Assembly (NCBI GenBank): GCA_015661185.1
Contig: JACVXU010000001.1
Span: 1 to 47,448 of the forward strand
Direction of reading: 5' to 3'
Source: Bacteroidota bacterium
Lineage (GTDB): Bacteria > Bacteroidota > Ignavibacteria > UBA10030
Length of the DNA: 47,448 nucleotides
Under the pieces are notes generated by a model. That model searched no databases. It was given only the letters and a program-made list of their open reading frames with translations, and was not told the DNA's origin. Shown here one piece after another: positions 1 through 8,326 of this stretch (positions within the stretch are counted from its first letter, which is position 1; each line of letters opens with the position of its first letter). The translations under genes and the position numbers were made by a program.

Positions 1-78
1 CCAGAACGCGCAGCGGGCTGGCAAGTCACCAAGGAAAAGATTCGAATTCTTTCAGTCTTTGTGGGGCTTTGCGTCTTC

Positions 79-150
79 TGCGCCAGAGGCGCATGAGCCT
101 TTGGCTCAGTGTCTTGCCTGCCCCGAAGTTTCCTATTCGGGGGTGGCAGG
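79..150. repeat. Run of three tight hairpins downstream of the AHSA1 gene
   Basis: Two back-to-back 15-base hairpins occupy 79-93 and 94-108. Each has a perfect 6-bp stem (TGCGCC/GGCGCA and TGAGCC/GGCTCA) and a 3-base loop. A third hairpin at 121-142 has a perfect 7-bp stem (CCCCGAA/TTCGGGG) and can extend to 117-150 with a 4-base bulge. They lie just past the stop of the minus-strand gene ending at 168. None is followed by a T-run on either strand, so a classical intrinsic terminator is not supported. A palindromic repeat or an RNA-stabilising structure is more likely. I see no gene in 1-167. Confidence 0.5.
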
Positions 151-167
151 ACTTGTCGGCCGCGTCT

Positions 168-614
168 CTAGTACTTCACTCCATGTTCCACGTAAAATTT
201 TAAAAGGGTCAGGGCTTGGGCCCAGCCTGTTACTCGGTTGAGAAAGTCCTGCATTCCCACAGGACTATCTTCGTAGCCGTACTCCATGAGTTTGACGACC
301 GTTCCCGAGGCAACCGGTGTGAAGTCGATTTCGACCGTGGTCAAATATGAACCGCTGTCGGCTTTCCACCGAAACACGAATCGCTCAGGCCGCCTCGCTT
401 CAAGAATGGGTCCGCCGTTTTCCCCCGTGTAGTTTTCCAGCCCATGGTCTTTCCAGCGGAAATGAATCGCTCCTCCGGCGTTGGAATCGACGCTCGCTCC
501 CTTTGTAAACCAACCATCGAGCCCTTCACCTGTGGCGATCGAATCATAGACACGTTCAGGCTGCGCTCGAACCAGGGTGCTGAATTCGACCTTTCTGTCC
601 ATTATGATTCCCAT
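168..614 (-). CDS. SRPBCC/AHSA1 (START-like) domain protein
   Basis: A 148-residue cytoplasmic protein with the layout of the AHSA1 (activator of Hsp90 ATPase homologue) branch of the SRPBCC helix-grip fold. It has an N-terminal beta strand with 'RVYDSIATGEGLDGWFT', the usual 'x-W-T' opening of this family, a central 'RPERFVFRWKADSGSYLTTVEIDF' sheet region, and a C-terminal 'FLNRVTGWAQALTLLKFYVEHG' helix that closes the hydrophobic pocket. The family binds hydrophobic ligands or acts as a regulator or detoxification partner. No substrate can be read here. An internal ATG at 602 is an alternative start. It is the last minus-strand gene and is separated from the GH47 gene by 247 bases in which I see no gene. 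Family call is secure, function unknown. Confidence 0.85.
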   Translation of the reverse strand: MGIIMDRKVEFSTLVRAQPERVYDSIATGEGLDGWFTKGASVDSNAGGAIHFRWKDHGLENYTGENGGPILEARRPERFVFRWKADSGSYLTTVEIDFTPVASGTVVKLMEYGYEDSPVGMQDFLNRVTGWAQALTLLKFYVEHGVKY

Positions 615-861
615 GACTTCCTCGTTGTTTTGAAGTGGAGTTGGAGCCGCTTCTCTGAGTGAATGTAGTGCCGAAAACTATCGAGTGCAACTGCGCGTGC
701 GTCCTCACAGGATCGGCGGTGGTGTATCCGACAGGTTTCAACGATTTGGTTTTCAATGTCGGATATTGGCAAATCAGAACCTTTCAGTCCTTGCCAGTCA
801 TAGGTCTTGCGGGATGACTGCCATGTTCACATTCAATTTAACCAATCACCAGGACATGGAA

Positions 862-2232
862 CTACCAAGTTCTCCTAATCGGATGCGCTTCCGTATTGAA
901 GACAACTTTGTTGAACTCCAGAGTCTCCGGCGGAGCGAAAAGCAGGTAGAGATACTTCAGCGTCTCGGCAAGGAAGTAGCTCTCCATCCGATCTGTTTTT
1001 TCTTTTGTGATGACACTCTTCAGCTCGGCATATCCCGCTTCCGCACGACAGTGCTGCTTCAGACCGTCGAGAAAGGTCTTACCCATATGCAGGTACCGGG
1101 GGTCCTGCGTGAACTGGTAAAGGTAGTAGGCCGATTCCATGATCTCCGGGTTGAGGAAAAACCGTTCCCACTTCGGATCGCCCGGCACGTCCATTTTACG
1201 ATAATCAAACTGCTCCGGCTCAATACCATACTTGTTCCACATCTTCAGACACGACTCCTGAAGTCGGGCCGCGGTCTCCACATCTCCTGAGAGTGCGAGC
1301 ACGGCAGGGAAGAACGCATCAAGCGCGCCGAACCAGGTCCTCGTCCGCTTGCCGGTGTTCATATCGGCGTGGCCATACCAGAGTCCGCTGGGGGCTTCGT
1401 CTGCAACGTATTTGTCCAGAGCTGCTCTGCTCGAATCCCACATCCTCTTGAAGTCCTGATCGTCGAACAGGAGAGCGCACTTCACCATATATTCGTAGTA
1501 TGAATCAATGCACGCGCTCACGTGACTGTCGCTATCCAGCCATTTTCCCGTTTCCGCATCGATCCACGTGCCAACAAGTCCGATGGATGAGCGCCGATTG
1601 TACACCTGAAGCACTGCATTCTTTGCCACGTTGTAGTACACCGGCTTACCCGTCAACTTGCTCAGTGTGCCAAACTCCACCAGTAGCGTACCGATTTCTC
1701 CCGGATTCGTCCTCGAATTGCGCACCGCTCCCGTCTTGAGGTTCACATCGACATAGGGCATCCCTGTCGGTGAGTTGAAGACCGGCAGCAAACGCGTTCC
1801 GAGGTCATCCGCAAGCTTTAGCAGCCGCTCATCTCCCGTCAACTGGTAGCTGGAAAGCAGCCCGCCGAGCAGGCGTATCGTGATTTCGAAGTTCTTGACG
1901 TAGATGTCGCGATCAAAGGAGAGGTGTGTGGCAACGAATTCCCGCACGGAGTCTGCCTCTTCCTTCAGTCCCATGAGGATCATCGTGTCCAGCGCGTCAA
2001 CAAGCGACATGTAGAGCGGGGCGCTGTACCAATCGTAATACGTCTTCGAGAGAGGCTTGAGACCATCGTGACCCCACGCGTACTTCTTATAGGCGTTCCA
2101 GGAATGAAGGAACTCCTGCCTGACCTCGTCGGCCAGCCGGCCCTTTTCAGAACGGATGGTCTGGTCGGAAGTGCATGATGAGAGCACCGCGGCGAGCATC
2201 GTACCGGCAATAATCAGCGAAGTCAGTTTCAT
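862..2232 (-). CDS. Lipoprotein glycoside hydrolase family 47 (alpha-mannosidase-like)
   Basis: A protein of about 456 residues. I chose the ATG at 2232 because it gives a clean lipoprotein signal: a hydrophobic stretch ending in L17-S-S-C20, a good lipobox. The upstream open frame (to 2376) overlaps the preceding gene and adds no signal. The mature part has GH47 (class I alpha-1,2-mannosidase) features: 'YDWYSAPLYMSLVDALDTM' near the start, 'FEITIRLLGGLLSSY' carrying a conserved acidic residue, 'NPEIMESAYYLYQFTQDPRYL', and a C-terminal 'FNTEAHP' whose Thr binds calcium in characterised members. GH47 enzymes trim alpha-1,2-linked mannose and are mostly eukaryotic; bacterial members are few. 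It follows the small membrane protein by 28 bases and probably shares a transcript with the serpin. Predicted to be anchored in the envelope. Substrate unknown. Confidence 0.88.
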   Translation of the reverse strand: MKLTSLIIAGTMLAAVLSSCTSDQTIRSEKGRLADEVRQEFLHSWNAYKKYAWGHDGLKPLSKTYYDWYSAPLYMSLVDALDTMILMGLKEEADSVREFVATHLSFDRDIYVKNFEITIRLLGGLLSSYQLTGDERLLKLADDLGTRLLPVFNSPTGMPYVDVNLKTGAVRNSRTNPGEIGTLLVEFGTLSKLTGKPVYYNVAKNAVLQVYNRRSSIGLVGTWIDAETGKWLDSDSHVSACIDSYYEYMVKCALLFDDQDFKRMWDSSRAALDKYVADEAPSGLWYGHADMNTGKRTRTWFGALDAFFPAVLALSGDVETAARLQESCLKMWNKYGIEPEQFDYRKMDVPGDPKWERFFLNPEIMESAYYLYQFTQDPRYLHMGKTFLDGLKQHCRAEAGYAELKSVITKEKTDRMESYFLAETLKYLYLLFAPPETLEFNKVVFNTEAHPIRRTW

Positions 2233-2260
2233 GGACGGCTCTTTCCCTTTGTGATTCGAA

Positions 2261-2485
2261 TTACTTGTGAAACCAATGGTTGACCAGGATGGGGATGATG
2301 AAGTAAGCAAAGCACATGCCCGAGAAAACGAGTCCCGCCAACGCTCCAAAGGACCAGAAGGCCATTTTGAGCTCACCTTCGGGTTTCTTGGCGTTTTTTA
2401 CCGCGAAGACAAGGCAAAGGACGGACACGATGAGGCCGATGGCGGAAAGTGTTCCAAAAACGATGAGCAGAATATTGTCGGGCAT
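2261..2485 (-). CDS. Small two-helix membrane protein
   Basis: A 74-residue protein with two hydrophobic helices (about residues 4-28 and 43-67) joined by a short charged loop rich in Lys (VKNAKKPEGELK). Its ATG overlaps the serpin stop codon by one base (TGATG on the minus strand), so translation is probably coupled to the serpin, and the GH47 gene follows after 28 bases. I do not recognise the family. Position suggests an inner-membrane accessory of the serpin/GH47 locus, but this is inference from coupling only. The overlap and clean helices support a real gene. Confidence 0.7.
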   Translation of the reverse strand: MPDNILLIVFGTLSAIGLIVSVLCLVFAVKNAKKPEGELKMAFWSFGALAGLVFSGMCFAYFIIPILVNHWFHK

Positions 2486-3720
2486 CAGAGTTTCGGTTCC
2501 ACAATCTTTCCCACGAACAAAATGGTTCCGGAGTGATTCTCGCGAATCACAAACACAAACGGTCGGTCGATGCGCATCACGAACGTATCGCCGATGCTGG
2601 TTCTTCCGACGCCCACGGACGTGACTGCTGCCGCTTCCGTTCCTTCTTCATCGACCTGAACAAATGTTTTGTGCTGAACGTCGCTGATGAAAAGCCCGCC
2701 CCGTTTGTCGATGTTCGTGAAGTCGGCTAGGTCCGGCGAGAAGGCGATCGACATCCCCATTGCCTTGAGCACGTCGTTCAGCTTCTTGCTGTACTCCAGT
2801 TTGAACTTCGGGAAATAGAGCTCAGCTTCTTTGGTCGTAAGTCCGCTTACGATGGAAATCCACTGCTCCTGGGTCAGCCTCCCCGCGAACTCGTCAATAT
2901 TCGTCCCGGCTTTCGGCAGGAGGATCGTCATGCTGAATCCGGCATCGCCGTACGCCAGATCCATCGCCTGAACCTGGTCGGTTGACGTGCAGCGCAGATC
3001 CCCTTTGAGATACATCATCTTGCACGTCGTCTTCGATCCGTTGGGAAGTGTAAACGAATCATCCCTGGTGTTCTTCGGATCGAAACTGTACGTCCAGGTC
3101 CCTTTGAAATAGATTGCATTGATCAGGTACATCACGATATCCCGCGGGATTGGATCGGGGACGATCTCCTTGATCTTTCCGTTTGTGCTTCGATCAACCC
3201 AACCGTTGATCGTCTTCGCTGCACCAGGATCACTGAAGTTGAGGCTGTTGATCTCTGCATTGAAGTGAAGACTGTTGACGTCCTTGAATGCCTGCTCGAC
3301 CAGAAGGTCAGGCCGGTACCAAATGGAATTCGCAATCTGAAACTTCACCTTTGGGTCGATGCTGGTGAGAAGAGCGATAAGCGACTTGTACGACGAATTG
3401 ATATCCGCCTGCGTCAATCCGGCAAACTCGAGAGTCCGGGCCATGGAATCCCGTGTGGCTGCATTGGCCCCGTTCAGCGTCATACCGAGGGCCATCGAAA
3501 CGCTGACAGGCGAAACGAATACATCCTTGCCGGCATCTTCTTTGTTGACTGCCGCGAGGAGCTTGAAACCGAACGTATTGTCGGCGGTAACGAGGGCCTG
3601 TTCGCCAGATGTGAGCGAACGCATCGGGATGCGCTGTTCACCCGATGGTGTGCCGAGGTCTTCGCATCCGAGTGTGCTGAGAAGTGCGAGAACGCCGAGT
3701 GTCAGAATACACGTCTTCAT
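2485..3720 (-). CDS. Serpin, probable lipoprotein (serine protease inhibitor)
   Basis: A 411-residue full-length serpin. A signal sequence ends at Cys19 (T-L-G-C, an imperfect lipobox), so it is exported and probably lipid-anchored. Serpin-fold motifs are 'DVFVSPVSVSMALGMTLNGA' near the start, 'LINAIYFKGTW' in the centre and 'DRPFVFVIRENHSGTILFVGKI' at the end. The reactive-centre hinge at about residues 358-367 reads E-E-G-T-E-A-A-A-V-T, the small-residue pattern of inhibitory serpins. By hinge spacing the scissile region is around G372-R373-T374-S375, but the loop appears about two residues longer than in alpha-1-antitrypsin, so P1 is uncertain. A strong Shine-Dalgarno (AGGAGGT) lies just upstream. 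The gene heads a probable operon with the two-helix protein and the GH47 lipoprotein. Target protease unknown. Confidence 0.95.
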   Translation of the reverse strand: MKTCILTLGVLALLSTLGCEDLGTPSGEQRIPMRSLTSGEQALVTADNTFGFKLLAAVNKEDAGKDVFVSPVSVSMALGMTLNGANAATRDSMARTLEFAGLTQADINSSYKSLIALLTSIDPKVKFQIANSIWYRPDLLVEQAFKDVNSLHFNAEINSLNFSDPGAAKTINGWVDRSTNGKIKEIVPDPIPRDIVMYLINAIYFKGTWTYSFDPKNTRDDSFTLPNGSKTTCKMMYLKGDLRCTSTDQVQAMDLAYGDAGFSMTILLPKAGTNIDEFAGRLTQEQWISIVSGLTTKEAELYFPKFKLEYSKKLNDVLKAMGMSIAFSPDLADFTNIDKRGGLFISDVQHKTFVQVDEEGTEAAAVTSVGVGRTSIGDTFVMRIDRPFVFVIRENHSGTILFVGKIVEPKL

Positions 3721-3822
3721 AATCAGACACCTCCTTTCATTCTACTAAATGCCTGAGATTCCCGACATCACGATCCTCTCGCGTTGGGAGATTCAAGGAA
3801 TCTGCCAGGACACGAAAACAAA

Positions 3823-3837
3823 ATAAGGAATCCTTAT
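3823..3837. promoter_or_regulatory. Short palindrome upstream of the serpin gene, possible operator
   Basis: ATAAGGA-A-TCCTTAT, 7-bp perfect arms around one central base, about 100 bases upstream of the serpin start in a 168-base intergenic region. Position and symmetry fit a regulator site, but a single AT-rich palindrome of this size can arise by chance. Confidence 0.25.
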
Positions 3838-3888
3838 GGACTGTGCAAGGAGGAGAAGATGAATGATAGGAGTGCAGCTGTGCGGGGA

Positions 3889-4737
3889 TCAGAATGAGAA
3901 CACGAGGCCTGCGGAAAGCGAGATGCTTCTCGTGAGGCCATCAACATTGACTTCGCGTTTCAGCAGAGGCGCGGCGGCGGCAAGCTGGATCATCGACGAC
4001 CCCTGAAGCGGTATGAATGCGCTGCCGAGAATGTTGACCTGGAACTGGTCACTTTTCGGAACATCATAGAAGGCATTTCCGGGAATGAGGGGATTCCGGA
4101 CGCTTGATTCCTTGAGTCGCTTGATTGCCAGTACCTCACCTGAGAATGAGTAGTCGTTCCACTCGGTAGTGTATCCTGCCCGAATGAGCAGATCGTCACC
4201 ACGCTTGAGTTGATCCGCTGCATTCTCACTTCTTCCACCTGCAATCTGATAGCCCAGGGATCCGGTCCAATGCGAAGTGCCGTACCTAAGCCCCAGCAAC
4301 ACGTCGTTTGTCCCAAGTCCGCTTTGATATCTTTGGGGGAGGTTGCTGCCGTTGACGGACGCAATCGCAAGCTTTCCTCCGAACTGGAGGCTGACCCGCC
4401 TGTCGCTATCTCCGGCCAGCTCCTGGTCCCACACAAGTGTCAGGTCGCCGAGGCCCGAAGTTGAGCCGAGAGGCCCGGATTGCCGTGACCATGGGATGGA
4501 TACCATCAGCCCCGAGGATTCGAAGACCGACAGGCTTACGCTGAGGTGCAGGGAATGGAAACTCAGATCATCGGACTTGGTGCTCTGGCCGTACGAGTAC
4601 GTCAGCCCCAGAGAGTGGTGCAGCGATGTGTGACCTTTCCCGATAGTGCAGACTCCAGCATCCGAACATTGCGCAAATGTGTTCGGCTGGAAGCACATGG
4701 AGAACACTATGACGGCTACTCCGATGAATCGCTTCAT
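3889..4737 (-). CDS. Probable outer-membrane beta-barrel protein
   Basis: A 282-residue protein with a Sec signal peptide ending near 'TFAQC' (residue about 23). The rest is short alternating hydrophobic strands with Gly, Ser and aromatic turns, for example 'LHHSLGLTYSYG', 'LHLSVSLSVFE', 'DVLLGLRYG' and 'WTGSLGYQIAGG'. It ends in 'SLSAGLVFSF', so the last residue is Phe, the usual C-terminal signature of BAM-inserted barrels. Length and pattern suggest about 12 strands, similar to uncharacterised transporter/porin-like families such as the MetA-pathway phenol-degradation type, but I cannot assign one. It lies between a secreted small protein and the serpin on the same strand. Confidence 0.65.
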   Translation of the reverse strand: MKRFIGVAVIVFSMCFQPNTFAQCSDAGVCTIGKGHTSLHHSLGLTYSYGQSTKSDDLSFHSLHLSVSLSVFESSGLMVSIPWSRQSGPLGSTSGLGDLTLVWDQELAGDSDRRVSLQFGGKLAIASVNGSNLPQRYQSGLGTNDVLLGLRYGTSHWTGSLGYQIAGGRSENAADQLKRGDDLLIRAGYTTEWNDYSFSGEVLAIKRLKESSVRNPLIPGNAFYDVPKSDQFQVNILGSAFIPLQGSSMIQLAAAAPLLKREVNVDGLTRSISLSAGLVFSF

Positions 4738-4811
4738 ACCCGGATTTCTCTCTGATGTTGTTCCGCCGATGGGGGGCGACGTTTGGTCAGCCCCGCTCCG
4801 CGAGATTCACG

Positions 4812-5213
4812 CTACTGTTTCGAATTCTTCAACGAGGCAACTTTGATGTTATCGCCGTCCATCATCCCCTTGACTTCGACGACGAGGTTGCTTTCTCGTT
4901 TCGTCTTGTTCAGATAGTTGACTGCAAGCTTATCACCCGATTCATCGAACTTATGGAACTTGCCATCCATGATGAGACCGTAACCGCTCGCCTTGCAGTT
5001 CTCTTCCAGTGCGCAGTCCTTCGTGTGCTTCTTTGCTTTCTCGGTTGCTTTCTTCACGTCTCCGCTCTTGGTGAAGCCGGTGGCGCACATCTTGTCGACC
5101 AAATATCCTTTGTACACCATGTCTTTCTTCTCCGTTTTTGCCTGGGCCATCACGGAGGCGGTGGCGAAGAAGAGGGCCAAAACGATTGTCGTGAGTCTGC
5201 TGAGCTTGTTCAT
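4812..5213 (-). CDS. Secreted small protein of unknown function
   Basis: A 133-residue protein with a clear Sec signal (about residues 1-23, ending 'ASVMAQA'). The mature part has three Cys residues in the segments 'YLVDKMCATGF', 'HTKDCALEENCKASGYGLI', followed by 'KFHKFDESGDKLAVNYLNKT' and a terminal beta-rich section 'NLVVEVKGMMDGDNIKVASL' that looks like an OB-like small barrel. Similar secreted proteins with a 'GYLVD..C' opening and an 'HTxxCAL..C' core occur in Bacteroidota and Acidobacteria as hypothetical proteins, as far as I recall. Spaced Cys and His could bind a metal or form a disulfide. No function is assigned. Confidence 0.7.
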   Translation of the reverse strand: MNKLSRLTTIVLALFFATASVMAQAKTEKKDMVYKGYLVDKMCATGFTKSGDVKKATEKAKKHTKDCALEENCKASGYGLIMDGKFHKFDESGDKLAVNYLNKTKRESNLVVEVKGMMDGDNIKVASLKNSKQ

Positions 5214-5339
5214 GCTAAATCCTTTCGTTAATGGTTGTATTGACGGGCTGCAATGCTTTGCGTTACCTCAACAAGTGTTCAGATGATGGGGTTCCCGGTC
5301 CTCGTGTGGACCCGATGTGTGAGAGGGCGAGCTCACCTC

Positions 5340-7478
5340 TTAGCGAGAAAGAAGCCGCGCCACAACCGCCGGATCGGATGTTGGCAGCTGGCAGGCGTAG
5401 TTCTCGCAGACATATGCAGTTGGCCGGCCGTCGATTGTCTTCAGCGTACCGATGAATGGGATGAACCTGGTGAGAAACGTTTGTCCGTCCCCTGCATCCG
5501 CAAGCATCAAGATTTTGTTCGGTATAAAGTGAGAATGAATCTCTTTGAAAAGAACGCGGGTGTGTGCGTCGTTGACCCTGCCCGCGACAATGACTTGTGT
5601 CGGTTTTGAGAGGCTGAACTCGAGAGCGGCGAGAAACTGAGGCGTTGCCTGCCCGGCGGTGAGAAGTCGCTCACCAAAAAAGGAGAGTGATGTTCGCGCC
5701 ATCGTATCAAGGGACTGGTTGTTTGTGAACTGAGCGAGGCGAAGCAGGTTCAGGATTGCGATGGAGTTGCCGCTTGGTTCAGCTCCGTCGTACCATTCCT
5801 TCGTCCGGACAAGCAATGACTTGTCCCTTCCGGAAGTGTCAAAGAATCCTCCGCTCTCGTGATCGTAGAAGAGCCTCGTCTGGTCTTCCGCCAGCGACAA
5901 TGCTTCCGACAGCCAGTCAATGTTGAAGTTCGCCTCGTACAAATCGATGAGCGCCTGAATGAAAAAAGCATAGTCGTCGAGATGCGCTTCGAAGCGAGCT
6001 TCGCCGTCGCGATAACGATGGAGGAGCTCACGGCTCGATGCGTCCCGCAGATGCGACAGGATAAACGTTGCGGCTTTCTCTGCCGCATGCAAATACTCTT
6101 CCTCGCCAAGTACTTGATATGCGCGGGCGAAAGCCGAAATCATCAGGCCGTTCCACGAGGTAAGGATCTTGTCATCCAGATGGCACCGCGGTCGCCTGCT
6201 TCGCCCGGCGGCGAGCTTTTGTCGCGAAGAGGTCAACATTGCCTTCACGTGCTCATCTGATAGACCGGATTCAGTCGATGCATCGCCGATGGATTGGACG
6301 ATGTGCAGAATGTTTTGTCCTTGAAAGACTCCGTGTGGATCTTCTGCGACATTGCCCGATTCCTCTACGCCAAAGTAACGGTTGAAGAGAGCCGCTTCTT
6401 CAGGTGAGAGGACGCTGTCGATTTCGTGCTTCGTCCAGACATAGTAGGCCCCTTCTTCCTTTTCTCTGGGCTTCGCGGCATCTGGAGCGCTTTCTGCATC
6501 CTCAGCGGAGTAGAAGCCGCCCTGGGGATGAGTCAGATCCCGGAGCACGTATGCGAGGACATCTCTGGCGACGCCGGCGAATGAAGCATCTTGAGTAATT
6601 TGATATGCTTCGATGTAAGCGATCGCGAGCTGCGCCTGATCGTACAGCATTTTCTCGAAGTGGGGAACGTGCCACCGCTCGTCCGTTGCGTATCGATGGA
6701 AACCGCCTCCGACATGATCGTACATACCGCCGTTTGCCATGCGCCGCAGCGTCTCGAGCGACATCTCGAGCGCCTCGCGGGTCTTCGTCCTGGAGTAATA
6801 CCGAAGCAGAAAATTGAGCACAACCGGCCTCGGGAACTTCGGAGCTCCGCCGAAGCCGGCGTTCCGCGCATCGAAAGTTCGCTGGAAGTACTCGAACCCG
6901 AGGTCCAGCGCCCTGGCTCCGGCATCAACGCTTTGCGTGCCGGGATCGGAGAGCTGATTCAGGTATTCGCCAATGCGTTGCCCGGCATCGAGAACTTGCT
7001 TGCGGTCGGATGTCCATACCTCATGTACGCGTTCCAGGATTTGCGGGAAGCCCGGTCGACCATAGCGGTCGGCAGGGGGGATGTAGGTAGCTCCGAAAAA
7101 CGGTTTGAGATCGGGGGTCAAAAACATCGACATCGGCCAGCCGCCGCTGCCGCTCATCGCCTGCAGGGCAGACATGTAAATGCGGTCGATGTCGGGGCGT
7201 TCTTCGCGGTCAACCTTAATGCAGACCACGGTCCGATTCATGAGCGCGGCAATAGATTCGTCCTCGAAGACTTCTCGTTCCATGACGTGGCACCAGTAGC
7301 ACGTCGAGTAGCCGATCGAGAGGAAGATAGGTTTGTCTTCCCGGCGGGCTCTCTCGAATGCTTCCTCCCCCCACGGATACCAATCGACAGGATTATGGGC
7401 GTGTTGGAGAAGATAGGGGCTCTTCTCGTGGAGGAGACGGTTGGGTTTCTTGGTTTGTATGATCTTGGGGTCGTGCAT
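5340..7478 (-). CDS. DUF255 / YyaL-type protein: thioredoxin-like domain plus (alpha/alpha)6 barrel
   Basis: A 712-residue protein of the YyaL/SSP411 (spermatogenesis-associated protein 20) family. The N-terminal thioredoxin-like domain (about 10-165) opens with '[23 protein letters not shown]' and carries the redox-type motif C60-Y-W-C63 followed by '[10 protein letters not shown]', then '[17 protein letters not shown]' and '[20 protein letters not shown]'. The remainder is an (alpha/alpha)6-barrel like that of N-acylglucosamine epimerases ('[35 protein letters not shown]', '[20 protein letters not shown]'). Length is normal for the family. No signal peptide, so cytoplasmic. The biochemical role is not established. 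Nearby tlpA and dsbD suggest a redox link, although the RAYT gene separates them. Confidence 0.93.
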   Translation of the reverse strand: MHDPKIIQTKKPNRLLHEKSPYLLQHAHNPVDWYPWGEEAFERARREDKPIFLSIGYSTCYWCHVMEREVFEDESIAALMNRTVVCIKVDREERPDIDRIYMSALQAMSGSGGWPMSMFLTPDLKPFFGATYIPPADRYGRPGFPQILERVHEVWTSDRKQVLDAGQRIGEYLNQLSDPGTQSVDAGARALDLGFEYFQRTFDARNAGFGGAPKFPRPVVLNFLLRYYSRTKTREALEMSLETLRRMANGGMYDHVGGGFHRYATDERWHVPHFEKMLYDQAQLAIAYIEAYQITQDASFAGVARDVLAYVLRDLTHPQGGFYSAEDAESAPDAAKPREKEEGAYYVWTKHEIDSVLSPEEAALFNRYFGVEESGNVAEDPHGVFQGQNILHIVQSIGDASTESGLSDEHVKAMLTSSRQKLAAGRSRRPRCHLDDKILTSWNGLMISAFARAYQVLGEEEYLHAAEKAATFILSHLRDASSRELLHRYRDGEARFEAHLDDYAFFIQALIDLYEANFNIDWLSEALSLAEDQTRLFYDHESGGFFDTSGRDKSLLVRTKEWYDGAEPSGNSIAILNLLRLAQFTNNQSLDTMARTSLSFFGERLLTAGQATPQFLAALEFSLSKPTQVIVAGRVNDAHTRVLFKEIHSHFIPNKILMLADAGDGQTFLTRFIPFIGTLKTIDGRPTAYVCENYACQLPTSDPAVVARLLSR

Positions 7479-7572
7479 CGCAGAGAGTATTCTTAATCCT
7501 TACAACGCTTGTTCGCGGAGCAAAGTTGCAGGAAATTCGGAATCGCGAAGAAGTGTCGTGTCAACGTGTGAG

Positions 7573-8292
7573 TCAACTATGGCGAAGAGGGGGCGGCATA
7601 CCCACGACCCACATCCAGGGCCAAAGATCGGGTGCGTTGGCTAATCCATGCTTCAAAGCGTTACTGTAAATGTAATCGATGTGGTTGTCAAAATCTCTTT
7701 GATCTCGGATAAGGTGGTCCCGGAAGGATTTCTGCCAGCGGAAATGCGGGAAATCGATGGCCGCAGTCGTATTCGCGTCGAAGCTCTGACGGATCGATTC
7801 TAGGTGATCAAAGTGGTTCTTGTACGTATCGAAGGTGAGATGAGGATGCTTTTGTTTCGTGGCTTGAAAATTACGTTGTAGACGACGATTCGAATCGTCG
7901 TCTACAGAAACATCGGAATCGTCGTCCACAGATACATTCGAATCGTCCCCTTCGGATGGAAGGTGGAGGTTGCGCACGAAAGGGTGTCCCGAAATCAGAT
8001 CGTTGATATCACGAGTGACATTCCGTTTCAATGATTCTACGGCCGCAGAACAATTCGATTCACCGAGTGGTTGGAACAGAATATGAACATGCTCGGGCAT
8101 CACCGTGTAGCCAAGAAGCTCAAGTTCCTTCAGTTCGCAGGCAAACCAGAGGTCTTCGACAAACAACCGGGCGAAATGAGATGAAGTGAAGTAGGGGTAA
8201 CGCTCGTGGGTTATCGAGGTGACGAAGTACTCGGCCCCTTCAACATAGAATCGCTTCTGGTGTGGACGGTGATGAAGAGTTCTGAAGCGCAC
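7573..8292 (-). mobile_element. REP-associated tyrosine transposase (RAYT, Y1/IS200-like) gene
   Basis: A 239-residue HUH-type transposase. The HUH pair is H68-V-H70 in 'GYTVMPEHVHILFQP', and the catalytic Tyr is probably Y207 in 'NHIDYIYSNALKHG', a close variant of the RAYT 'YI..NPVKHG' motif. RAYTs mobilise or maintain small palindromic REP hairpins and normally act in single copy. Residues 116-139 are an unusual insert of three 8-residue repeats (DDSNVSVD, DDSDVSVD, DDSNRRLQ) encoded by palindromic DNA, described separately. The gene follows dsbD by 34 bases and precedes the DUF255 gene by 94, all on one strand. No flanking inverted repeats of IS type were seen. The reading frame is intact. 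Confidence 0.88.
7877..7947. repeat. Three 24-bp in-frame repeats with a perfect 30-bp palindrome inside the RAYT gene
   Basis: Read on the minus strand, three 24-base units each begin GACGATTC (with an extra GAC in units 2 and 3) and encode residues 116-139 of the transposase. The last unit closes on itself: 7877-7906 is a perfect 30-bp palindrome, with arms TGTAGACGACGATTC and GAATCGTCGTCTACA. The unit length keeps the frame open. REP hairpins are the normal substrate of RAYT proteins, so this may be a REP-like element captured in the gene of its own transposase. Confidence 0.85.
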
Positions 8293-8326
8293 GATGACAT
8301 CCCCGTGGGGGTGTGCTTGGTCCTCG

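Noticed and set aside
117-150. Intrinsic terminator for the AHSA1 gene
   Set aside because: The hairpin is strong but has no T-run on the transcribed side, so it is listed as a repeat or hairpin only.
685-1290. Plus-strand open frame of 201 codons at the 3' end of the GH47 gene
   Set aside because: Most of it is antisense to the conserved GH47 C-terminus; no domain seen.
6591-7496. Plus-strand open frame of 301 codons opposite the DUF255 gene
   Set aside because: The minus-strand protein has full-length family homology and a CxxC motif; the plus frame has none.
7877-7947. CRISPR-like or minisatellite array
   Set aside because: Only three units, no spacers, and the repeats are in frame inside a transposase gene.
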